Below, one piece after another: positions 34,985-45,490 of a DNA stretch of 64,000 nt (its first letter is position 1; the number at the start of each line of letters is the position of its first letter). The translations under genes were made by a program, and so were the position numbers. The stretch comes from Albula goreensis (taxonomy: Eukaryota; Chordata; Actinopteri; Albuliformes; Albulidae). The stretch is from NCBI GenBank assembly GCA_022829145.1, contig CM040746.1, positions 7,272,684 to 7,336,683 of the forward strand, given 5' to 3'. The notes beneath the pieces are model-generated. The model saw only the letters and a list, made by a program, of their open reading frames with translations, was not told where the DNA came from and ran no database searches.

Positions 34985-35700
34985 ATTATCCATCTGTTTG
35001 GACGAAATTGCTGTATCATGATATAAATCTGTGATACAAGTGACATATCCTCTAAAATAAAAGGGAACATTAACTGCTCTATCTTCAAGAGGCCCTGGGA
35101 CTGGCTGGCTATAAGCTCACTCAAGTGTGATGGCAGTTATTCTGTGTTTTACTAGACTGAAGACAATTATCCTTTGCTCCTCTCCCTTCAGAAGACAAAC
35201 TGCTAGGGCTTCAGCCGAAATGATCTCAAATAGATTTTCCAAAATGTCTGTCGCTAGATTGCTTCCATACATTATTTCTATTAAATGGCTCGAAAAAAAA
35301 GAACAAGCTAATCCACAAATCAATCTCTGCATCTTTTACCATGCGGAAATAAAAACTTCTGTGGGTGTTAAAATCGGTCGGAGAAGTTTGCTTTTTTTGC
35401 CGCATCCTCTTTATTTTGCCCATCTCAATTAACGTTTGGACGATGTTCTTACTTCAGTTAGGGGGAGGAGGCTGGGTTCCTGGCGAATATCCGAAAGAGG
35501 CACCATTTAACCTGAGCGATTCAATTGTTTGTCACCGCTCTGCCCTCATAAATGTAATTTGCGGGAGCTTCATAACCACGCAGATTGAAAACTATGACCG
35601 TCTTTCAGATGCCCTGGCGGAGAGGGCTATTACTCTATCAAGCACAGCCCGCTCCTGGACACCTTCCATACTGTGCTGCGGCTAGCATTCACTGAGCATC
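34985..35700. promoter_or_regulatory. candidate HoxD-landscape enhancer
   Basis: About 700 bases of repeat-free, balanced-composition sequence with long runs of specific-looking motifs: GATATAAATCTGTGATACAA (35021-35040), CTCATAAATGTAATTTGCGG (about 35545) and CATAACCACGCAGATTG (about 35572; ACCACGCA resembles a RUNX site). Overlapping short ORFs on both strands have no domain and are chance openings in a GC-richer block. Confidence 0.4.
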
Positions 35701-37900
35701 ATTTCATGCAGTGCCACATATCCATCTACAAAACAGCAATTTAGTCAACAACACACCCAGCGCTAAATGCACTATGTTAATTTAATCCGATGCTGTGGGG
35801 GACACGCTGTTATGTGCGATGACTGCACGTGTATGTCAGGGTACTATTACAAAACAATGTCAGTACCCAAAACCATAAACCAAAATACATCCACACAACG
35901 CTTAGCTGTGGCGTCATTTTGCTCTTAACTTGAAATGGGAAGGATAAAAGTACGGGCGCCTGTTTAATAACACTTTATTTTGAGATGTTGCTCAAAGTGT
36001 CGAGAACATAGCGCACCTAGACATCGACTGTTGTTTAGAGAAAAGACATTCCCGAGCTACTTTTCCAAGACCGTGGACGTTCATTTTTGTAAAGAATGCA
36101 GCTATTCTGTGTTTTCAAAAAATAAATAATAAAATTAAGAAAAACAGTGGGGAAAACGGGTGGATGCCAAGCTCTTGGCTTAATGTGGTGTCACAAATAA
36201 AGAGAGCAGCATAAGAGATTAAGATACTGAGCTGCGATTCAGCATTACAGTCATGCCCATTTATTACATTTACTCTGGATAGCTTAAACAGCCATGCGTG
36301 ACACAATCCATCTCTGTTTGTTGGAGATAGAGTTTGCTAGATGAAGTTATGCAAAAAAAGTGCCACAAATGTGCAAAATTTGTGCTGAATTGTAACAATG
36401 GGTAAATTAAAGAGCTGCTTCACTGATTTTTATGACTTAAATGGAAGAATTACACCTTTTCATGGTTCTTTATCATTGCTTTGACTCCTTCTGTATCGCT
36501 TTCACAATTTATCTATTAGGATGTCTTTCGGAATGAAAATAAGACAATTATCCGTATTCATATGTGGACAACCTATACAATGACCCAAGGTTAAAATCAC
36601 CTTAATTGAAATTCATCATTGACAGAGGAAGGTAATGTAGAAGTAGGGAAGACAGTGCAACACCGTCAAAGTTGTGTGGCCTGTATATTAATGTAATGAT
36701 CACTCTTGCAATTAATCTTCTCATCTACATATTCACTGTTAACATTCCGAATGTATAGTCTTTCTGTAGAATGTGAGCTTAATTTAAAGACAAATCAATC
36801 AACTTCCTGCATACACCAGCAGAAACACATCATTGGCAGGCATGCGGGACAGTAGTTCTCTCAACAGATGGTCAAGACTTAGACAGGCAGAGGAATTTAA
36901 ATTAACCCCCAGGATTAAAAAGGCGGAATAAAGTCAATTTGTTTAAACCATAATTAAAATCGCAACGAGAGTGTACACCAGAATGATCTGAAGAGGAAGG
37001 AAAGCATATGTTTATTCCAATATATATCCTTTTCAGAGATCTTGATATTAGCTGCCTTTAATCAAAATCTTGCTTATGATCATTATTTTATAACCTAATT
37101 ACATATTTGCCATGCATTGTATGCATAAATAACTGTAATTATTACACATAACTGATGTAACTGCTAATGCTTGTTTGAATTTGATGGCCTTGTTTGATTC
37201 CATTGTTCACATTTTAAAATGTAAAATGTTAACCCCATGTAAAAATTGACTGTCTCATAATACGGTGAGTGACATTGTATTTTCAGCATGAACAAGGACA
37301 AAAACTGAAGTATCATGGGAGACATGTTTAAGATGTTCAGGAGCTGAGAAAGTCTATAGTCTATTACCGTTGTCCTTGCCTTCTGACCTCAGTGGAGTGG
37401 GATATCCTGGAAATTCATGAAAAATATTTCTTGTCCAAAGAAATACTGGCCCTTGAGTCTAAACAGCTCATAATTTCCTCTGTTACCTCTGTATGACATA
37501 ATCATTATCTTGAAAATGCAAACTGTAGATGCAATGTAGGTGAAAAGGGACTAAAGCTTCAGCCATGGTTGTGAGCAATATCTTTGCCCTGTGTCACCCT
37601 GTAAATGTATGATTTCATCCCATCAAATGTTCCCAGCTAATAGATAATTTGCACCCATGACTGGATTATGCGCTGTCGTACTATCAAGCACAACTGTTTC
37701 ATATCAAGATCAGCTGTGAACTCATGTCCGGTATCAATCAATGGAGTGAAGCTAAGCCTGTAAACAAACAGTCAACCTTGTCAGTGTGCAACACGAGAGA
37801 CAGAATCCATAGACCAAAGATAATCTCAGAGGGCCTGAAACCAAATGTGAGAATCCACAGTCACCCACGGCAGACATAAAACTGGGCGGAGCCTGCCAGT
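35701..37900. other. non-coding DNA
   Basis: AT-rich and gene-free. Several homeodomain-like words occur (AATTTAAATTAACC near 36895; CCATAATTAAAATCGCAACG near 36949). No repeat family recognised. Confidence 0.35.
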
Positions 37901-37937
37901 GAAAGAGTCTTATCAATAATGACATTGAACTTAGCTT

Positions 37938-38275
37938 GAGTGGTGGACCATGAAGCCTGGCTTCCTGATTATCCAACTGACTTTGGTCAGTATTAAAAAG
38001 AAAATGAGGCTTTTCTGTTAATGAATCTAGCTTCAAATCAATTAAACCTGTTCAAAATACACAATGACGGTGAACGACAACCTGTCTGCACACTACAAGA
38101 GCTTACTTTGAGTGGTGTACCACAAAGCCAGTCTCCTGGTTATCCGGCTAACTAGTATTAAAAAGAAAATTAGGATTTTCTGTTAATGTAAGCAGCTCTA
38201 AATAGATTTTATTCTCAAAATGCACAATAGTTAGTGACTACCTGTCCACACACTACAGCCTCTTAAATATTTTCA
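37938..38275 (+). repeat. diverged tandem duplication, ~172-bp unit, two copies
   Basis: Copy A from 37938 and copy B from 38110 share GAGTGGTGGACCA/GAGTGGTGTACCA, AGTATTAAAAAGAAAAT, TTTTCTGTTAATG, CAAAATACACAATGACGGTG/CAAAATGCACAATAGTTAGTG and CCTGTC.ACACACTAC in the same order. Copies differ by point changes and small indels, so the duplication is old. Function unknown. Confidence 0.85.
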
Positions 38276-38469
38276 CAACAGCATATTTACCAAAGTTATC
38301 CACATGAACTTGGTAAGTTAGCTGTGTGGCACAGCCGCTTGGTTTTGGTCAAACCCTGCTATACTCCGCCCCTGAGCCTGGAGCATGCAAACACTGTTGC
38401 TAATGCAGCCGAGAAGCCACTGCACTGCAGTACTCATGAATGTAATGATCTCAATAAACCTTGTGGGGA

Positions 38470-38860
38470 GATTGGGGGGGTTTATGCTGTCATCCTTATG
38501 GACGTAAACCCCGTATTGCAGCGGCAGTAATTGCTGTGAAAATTTGCCAGGTAGCCCTTTACGGACATATTCCCAAACTGCAAAGCATAATTAATAGCTT
38601 TACAGTATTCAAGGCCGTAATGCTCATCAGTTATTAATTAGCAATTCATTTTACTGAATAAATAATACTTATGATTGATGATGGAACTTGTAATTGGGCT
38701 CTGAGAGCAATGCCCTAGGGGGAGGCTTCACTCTGAAGAACGTGCGCTAACTGCAGCAATGAAACAGGAACTACCTCCAACGGTAATAAAGTCTATGCAA
38801 AGCCACTGTGACACAGCCAGGATATTTCCTGTTAAAGTGGGGGGAAACAATTAGAGACAC
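38470..38860. promoter_or_regulatory. candidate HoxD-landscape enhancer
   Basis: Contains CATAATTAATAGC (about 38586), TTATTAATTAGCAATTCATT (about 38632-38651), TTGATGATGGAACTTGTAAT and CAAAGCCACTGTGACACAGC. Homeodomain-rich, low in repeats, sharply different from the duplication just before it. Conservation not tested. Confidence 0.4.
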
Positions 38861-41100
38861 AGACTGTATGAGAGTGCAATTTAAAAGAACTGTAACATTG
38901 ATTGTGTGTTTTTTAACACGTCAGAAACGTATTTGAGTTCTTGGCTTGACATTGATCATTGTGGACCACTTTTCATATAGTTTATCATTTCACAAATTTA
39001 CGCACCTGACCATGGAGTACAATTTTCTGAATGAAAGGATTATATTCATGTGTTTCTTAAAGCTTAAATATGGCCTAATAATCACTTGACTTTAGAGATC
39101 AGAAGCTACAGTCTTGTAGCTTGATGTAGAGTGCAAACGATAAAATTTCACGCCTTCAGATAAAGCAGGCTTGCAGGATTAATCTGAGCATTACAAATAC
39201 ATGGTACTTGTTGACACGCCATTTAAAAGCCTCAGGGACATACGGATATGCTTGCAATCAGATGTCTCAGAGATGACCTTTTTGTTCCGTTCCAGTTCTT
39301 AAATATGTAATTTAACTAATTATTAGTTCAAGGTTAAACCATAATCAAGTATTCAAGATGAGCATTTCTCGGTGCAGAGAGGAAGGACTGGTAACATGGT
39401 TGCTTGCTTTGATCATGAAGTAAAAAGACGGTATATAAGTTGAAACAAAAGAACATCAACATTTTAATATGTATCCCACTTAGAAATCCGATTAAATCAC
39501 TTCAATGTAGCCGATTTTCTATTTATTTTGTATTTGAATAGGGGCCGCCCATAAAGATTTGGAGTATTAAACTGTGATCTAAGACTGATGAATTAGCCGT
39601 CTGAACAACAGACGATTCAGCATTAACGTTAATAGCAATTCTCAGGTGCTTCTCATTAGCCAATTACTTTTTGTTTCGTGAATAAGAATGATGAAGATTT
39701 TATTTTTTATTTTTGAATATTCCTGCAGACTACAGCAATGGCAACTATTCGTGTTGTATTGTGGTTATTTCACTAACAGAAGATCTCATACCACCCACGT
39801 TTAATATCACAAAGGTTAGGGTCAAAATAAACAATACATTCCATCGAATTTAGAAATTTCGGTGCATTGTATTTTAGTTTAATTTGCCCGTCCCTGCTGA
39901 ATTGGGTCCAGACAAGGATAGGGTATATTCTGTCAGTTGTGTGGGGAAGCGTGCATAAGGGGAAGAGCAAGCTCGAAAAGGGACACTGGACCAGATGCTG
40001 TGGTTTCAGAAAAATATTCCTTGTAAATTTCTTCAAACACGAGTATATCTTAGCAAGAAGATTGATGGTACAAGACCTAATTTTTGTATTTGTTCTTCGA
40101 ACAACACCGGCAAAATTAGACACGTTTAATTAGGCCATTAGTTGCATTTGGCTTCCATTTGTAACTGTCTAAACACGGACCGTTAAAGAATTACACTCCC
40201 GAGGAAAAATGAAAGTAAATCTGTCTAAACAATAAAGCCTGCGTAAATTGTTTTAACGACCCACAACAGTATGAAATAATACATATGATTGCATAAGTGA
40301 ATAAGCTTTGAAGTAAAATTGCGAGGAAAATTAAAAATGATTACCAATTACAACAGGCCTCATTTAGTCCAACATACTTTGCAAAAAATGAGAACAAATT
40401 GTAATTATTTTGATATTTAAAGTTAAGAACGAAAAATGCTGTTACTGAATGTTGACCTTGGCTTTGTCACCTAATGGCAGCGGTGGCCAAGAAGTGTTTT
40501 TAGGGCAACGGGTTGTCAGCAGAAGAAGACCTTACGTAAGCCAGGTAGGTGGGAAACAGTCAACCTTATGAGTGTCTCAAAGTTTAACAGTTACAATAAC
40601 GCATAGAGTATCAGAAAAAAAATACATTTTAAAAATAGTAACCTGATAGTACATTGGCATGCGTTGCTCAACCAACTCAAGGTCGCGTGGTACTTAAATG
40701 TAAGGATTATTTATCTAGTATACACAAGGAAAGTTTGGGGTCTGTGGCAAAGGCAAGGGTTAAAACAATCTTTGCTTACAAAAATAGCTTCCGTGGCTTT
40801 AACAAGGAGTTAGAGGAGGCTGGAGAGCGATTCGAGCCAAGAGACACGACTGAAATTCTAAGAGGCAATTAACAAACTCGCGGGTGTTAATTAGCTTCCT
40901 ATAGTATCTTTTTCAGTTTTCTCGATCCCTTGGAACAAAAGGCAACTATGAACAATTGCTTTGATAGCTATACAGTGTAGCTAATCGGTGAAAACCTCGT
41001 GGTTGCTAAGTTACGAGCGTCTCCCGAGGCGCCGTGCTTCAGGATGCACCCTTATGACGGAAGAGAACTGTGAAAACTCAAGCCGTCTATGGCTTCTATT
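38861..41100. other. non-coding DNA, partly enhancer-like
   Basis: 39520-40300 is complex, with overlapping ORFs on both strands (39773-40133) but no domain, start context or splice sites. An ORF at 40654-40872 (72 codons) also matches nothing I know. No gene supported. Confidence 0.35.
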
Positions 41101-42150
41101 GATTTTACACGCGAGATCCGAGCACTGATGATAGGCTTTTGATATATTTTCCTGCTACAGCAGGTCCCTCGGAGCATTGAGGAAGAAAAAAAAATTGTCA
41201 ATATGCTTCTATTATGATCTCTTGATCTGCAGCCATAAAAAACCCCTTTTTGCCTCAGTCCTTATTATATAAAATGATGCAAGAGACTATTGTGTGTCAA
41301 GTGCGTGGTGGGGCTGAATATTTACTTCATTGTCTTTCGGCCTTGAATTGCGGGTCATTTGCATGCTGCAGAAACGATGGCACAGAATTTCGGGGGCCTA
41401 ATTAATTTGATTGACTCGCAGCAGGAATGGATCAGCTGTGACATCATGAGTCTTCATAATAAACGCGACTGATGGGCAGGCCGCATCAATAAGGCCATCA
41501 CTGGCGTGGCTCACCTGTCACTAGGCAGCCAGTGCTCGGCAGCAACCCCCTGCAGACTCTCCCTACTTAGCGGTTTCTGCCCTATTAGCAATTTATAATG
41601 GTGATCAAGAAGTAGTCAACTGCGAATCAAGACAACTGTCTGCCCCTCTGGTTAATTGGCCTTGTGTTTCTTTTTTGATAAATGGCTCAAGACTTCTGTA
41701 GGGTCCCTCGCATTTCAGCGCCTTAATAAACCGCACTGATTAGATTTACCAACAGATACTGGGTCAACAAAGGGAGAGAGAGTGCAAAAATGTTAATTAA
41801 TATCAATAATGGCCAATTATTAGTTAGACAGAAGGATCCCGGCTAGTTGTGTGCTCTAATGGCTCAGAGCTAACTTGAAGGGAAACACTGCCTGAATTAG
41901 CATAACTGTGTATGCGCACTGCATGGCCGTGCCCAGCAAACAGCTGTTCTGTTAGTTATTCAAATAGAATTCCTGGTAGTATCAGAGGCTATAGTTGCAT
42001 AATCAGCCATTCTTCTTGGCCGCTCTGAAGACACTAACAATGCCCTTGTGACTGGAGTGGACTCGTCCCTTTGGGGTTTCCAATCAAATGTGACCGCATG
42101 TGGACCTGTCATTAACATAGGAGTTTAACAGGACCTCAGCCGAAGATAAA
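41100..42150. promoter_or_regulatory. strongest candidate enhancer of the desert (possible GCR-type element)
   Basis: About 1 kb of non-repetitive sequence packed with developmental motifs: GCCATAAAAAA (about 41232; HOX9-13/CDX-type CCATAAA), the octamer ATTTGCAT (41357-41364), CCTAATTAATTTGATTGACT (41398-41417; homeodomain site followed by a PBX/MEIS-type TGATTGAC), TTAATTAATATCAATAATGG (41793-41812) and CAATTATTAG. Position about 16 kb beyond lnpk fits the HoxD global control region. The element's identity is inferred. Confidence 0.45.
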
Positions 42151-42182
42151 CCTCTGTTGAAATATGCTTTGTCCTGCAGTTT

Positions 42183-42218
42183 TGTGTGTGTGCGCGTGTG
42201 TGCGCTGTGTGCGCGCGT
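42183..42218. repeat. alternating purine-pyrimidine tract (Z-DNA potential)
   Basis: GTGTGTGTGCGCGTGTGTGC then GCTGTGTGCGCGCG, nearly perfect alternation including several CG steps. A (TTG)n tract follows at about 42346-42365. Confidence 0.75.
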
Positions 42219-43259
42219 TTGCTGAGGGTGTCATATGCGCTTATATACAGTAGGTAATGGTTGATTCATGAATTATAAATGCACTGACAGAGAGTTTACT
42301 TAGTCTGCAGGGATGAATCTATTTGTGGTATAGTTTCCCTTTTTTTGTTGTTGTTGTTGTTGTTTTTGTTTCCCATGCAAACCAGCAGCTCTCTCCGGGT
42401 GTGTGGAATTCTAGGGGCCTGAGCCGAGGAAGTGATTTATTCCGGAATAAATTCTATGTCAATACTGAATAAATGCATGAAATCAGAGCATACAACAGAG
42501 GAAAGGGCTTTTCAATTGCTTTAAGAAAGAGAACTCTCATGGGCTTAATAACTATCCAAACCTAACCACAGTGGACACAGAAGCTTGTTGTAAATTAATT
42601 GTAGCCTATTTTGCTGAATATATTTATTTGCCTCCGGAATCAGAAATGTTTCCTTTTTTTTGCATCACCATAGTGTTTTACAGAAACATTCATCAACCTG
42701 CCTTTTTCATAATAATAATTATAGTAATGAACTTTATTTATAACCGACCTTTTATACATCGATTTCAGCTCACTATGCTTTACAATATACCACTCTGAAA
42801 GCAATAAACAGCAATGTGAAAAAGAGCAATAAACAAGAGGTACGAATAGTACTCTTTGTAATTCTTTACACTGCACGTTATCTGGTATTCTCCATCTTTA
42901 TTGACATCATTGGTTTGTATTGGTGCCAGGCTGAACGAACATGCCATTATTCTTTAGGAATTAGTGGTTAGACCGTTGGAATGGCCACAGTGTAAGACCT
43001 AGCCTGAGGGCCTCTTGGCTGCTGTGTTCAGACCTGCTGTGGGTTTCCAGAGAAAAGGTAGAAAGCAAAACTGCCGCTGAACTATGTGTTCATACTATTC
43101 TTGAAGGCCATAAGCCACACGTTCCTAGTTTTCCATGCTAATAAATTGAAGCATTTGCGTTTTCTGTTTGTCATCCATCATGTTGGATCTAAAATTGAGC
43201 GTTCACATCCAAAGAGAGGCCTGTGACATGTACAGACACAGTATTTATGCACTTCAGAG

Positions 43260-43390
43260 CAGGCGTACACAATCCATAGGTACCTGCCTACATGCTTGAA
43301 ATGGCGAAAACTGTGCATGTTATGCCATCATTTATTGAGCAGTCTATATCATGGAAAGGGCAGGCGTACCTAATAAAGAGCCAAGTCTGT
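43260..43390 (+). repeat. tail of a common fish DNA-transposon-derived repeat
   Basis: CAGTCTATATCATGGAAAGG, GCAGGCGTACCTAATAAAGA resembles the end of a widespread fish repeat ('cagtctatgtcatggaaagagcaggtgttcctaat'). A separate piece of the same family appears at 60.1 kb. Confidence 0.6.
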
Positions 43391-43559
43391 GTTATTTTGT
43401 GGCATGATGAGATTTGGTGCATTTATGTCTATTTTATGGACCAGACAACACAGCGCAGTTTTGGGAAATGAATGTATAGTTAGTCTCTCTCGCACAAGGG
43501 TAGTCAAAATAAAGGAAACATTAAACAATGTAACAATATTTAACAGATCCAGAGTTGGT

Positions 43560-44180
43560 GAACTTCAGTCCTTCTTGGAATACTGTTGTACTGTTTGTAC
43601 TTTTTCAGGATGAAGGAGGTGGAAATGTACACCTCACTCCACATTCCAGAACATCAGATAGAGATATGATGATGTTTGGATCTAGTGACTATGGCGGCCA
43701 TGGCAAGTGTTTGATTCCCTCCTTGGTTTTCATGAAACCTCTCTTGAATTCATTTAGTAGTGTTTATGGGGACGTTATCGTTGATGGGAACAGCTTAAGG
43801 AAACTGTGTTTTATTACATGGTGCACCTGATCGCGTCAAATGGCTTGACCGTAATTCTACCAATCAGACCCAACGACTCCCAGGAGATGATAACCCACAC
43901 CATGGCAAATCCATGACCATGTTTAACAGCTGGGAACAGGCAATGTGGTTCGAAGGCTTTGTTTGGCTTCCTTCAAGCATAAACCCGACCAAATGTAGGG
44001 AACAGTTAAGGAGGTCTCATCAGACCATGTCACTTTCTTCTGCCGTACGGAAGTCCATGTTCTGTGCTCACCATACCAGCTGGTTCGCCGTAGCTCATTG
44101 GTCTCGGTTCCACTCAGTCTCTAAATGGCAGCCCGACTGTAACTATCAGTTTCGGCTCATAATATACAGTTTTTGTAAAG
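43560..44180 (-). pseudogene. Tc1-like transposase relic 3 (best preserved)
   Basis: Reading the minus strand from 44180 down: WSDE (codons 44016-44027) at the first DDE aspartate, then KHGHGFAMVWVIISWESLG (usual KHGGGSVMVWAAISW.S.G), later GIKHLPWPP*SLDPNIIISL (usual LPWPAQSPDLNIIEPLW) and TFPPPSS near 43620. The DNDP/DDNAP region with the second aspartate is lost. Stop codons and frame shifts make it inactive. The sequence closely follows the fish Tc1 subgroup ending in 'FPPPSSLKQLE'. Confidence 0.9.
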
Positions 44181-44189
44181 ACTGAGATT

Positions 44190-45220
44190 GGATTCATTTT
44201 CATGTATTTTTATAGCATATTGGTAATTAGTATTTACATTCATATGAAAAATGCGTAGGCTGCTTATTAACTGAAATTTAGGTACTTCAAAACACAAGTA
44301 ATCTTTCATGTGGGGTCTCCATGACTGTCCACCCCCATGTATAATATGGCGATTTTATTACATTTATAGCAAAGTAGCCTATAACCATCACCCTTGGTGA
44401 CGCTGTACATTGTTATAGATGTGGGGTACTTCTGCTTAGCTGATATTTGTTGGGACCATATGGAAATACACCTTTCTTCATTTGTACAGTATAGAATATA
44501 GCACATTACTAGTTTACACATCACTGCTGTTAGCTCACATTTAGCCAAGATATCAATCATTCTGGAGCTAACCGTACATGTGTTTGTGCTTATCTATATC
44601 TAAATTATCTGCATGCACACATCATTTTTCCAATTTAGCAGAAAAACAAAACATTGACTATGTCTATGTGCTACTGGATTTTTAAGATGCAGTTTCCTCT
44701 GCACATTTAAACAGAAGAAAGACAGTAACTTACTGTCATAATTAAATGCTCCCCCTCCCCAAACAAAACCTCCGTCCATTGCCAAGTCTGTAATAAGGCT
44801 CTTTTAAAGTAAATAACCAGTGCAGTGCGGCATCATCATTGTCAAGTAGAATCCAATATTCTATATGTTGAACTGTGAGCCTCGGCTTGTTATTGAAGCT
44901 GAAAACATTGGGGACTGAAAGGAAATCCTTTTTTTTTGCACTTGTGTCTTCTTATGAAATCCATTCCTTGTAACCTGAGGAAATAGAAGCAAAGATTTGT
45001 ATGTCTGGTCCCTCGACAGGACCTGCAGGCCTCAGGTTCAGTTATTAGTACGGGATACATAATTTCCACTGGGGTCGGCCACAATTTCACCAGTGCACAG
45101 GCACAACAATTGAACGTCTTAGCTATTAAAAGAAACATGCATTCTGAGAGTAGAGACAGTATTTCTGGGTGAATTGTGTCCGCTGAATGGGGGTATTCAG
45201 ATATTTGGGGTAAAAAAAAC
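44190..45220. other. non-coding DNA
   Basis: AT-rich, short chance ORFs only; no repeat or motif cluster recognised. Confidence 0.35.
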
Positions 45221-45225
45221 CCCCC

Positions 45226-45260
45226 AGACTGCCTTTTAAATACCTTTTAAAAGGCAGTCT
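45226..45260. repeat. perfect 14-bp hairpin with 7-base loop
   Basis: AGACTGCCTTTTAA pairs with TTAAAAGGCAGTCT around ATACCTT. Preceded by A- and C-runs (AAAAAAAACCCCCC). It may be a MITE remnant; it is too short to classify. Confidence 0.7.
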
Positions 45261-45289
45261 TCCTAAAGACAAAGGAAGATACTTTATGT

Positions 45290-45490
45290 AAAAATCTGGA
45301 ACACGGACTGCAGGTGCCTGATTGACCAGCAGGGGTTACTGATGAGCAAGGAGAATTAGACACCCTGCTGATTGACTCCCTCCCTCCATGGATATTGGCC
45401 TATCAGGCGACACCTAGTCAGGATGCTGGTTGCCTTGTAAATCCCTCTGGATTAGAGTGTCTAATAAACGCCTTTCATGTAATGTAATGG
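45290..45490 (+). repeat. fish SINE/L2-type 3' end
   Basis: Ends CTGGATTAGAGTGTCTAATA, AACGCCTTTCATGTAATGTA, the familiar 'ctggataagagcgtctgctaaatgcc...tgtaatgtaatg' tail with its short direct repeats. The 5' part (CAGCAGGGGTTACTGATGAG ... CTCCATGG) is diverged. Confidence 0.75.

Noticed and set aside
39773-40133. 116- and 88-residue ORFs on opposite strands
   Set aside because: No domain, no splice context; mutually overlapping open frames without homology.
40654-40872. 72-residue ORF
   Set aside because: Reads somewhat protein-like but has no recognisable family, partner exon or promoter.
43555-44185. Plus-strand ORFs of 90 residues
   Set aside because: They are antisense to the Tc1 transposase relic.
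45330-45350. CTCF-like ACCAGCAGGGG
   Set aside because: The core is broken (GGTT instead of GGC) and lies inside a SINE-like repeat.
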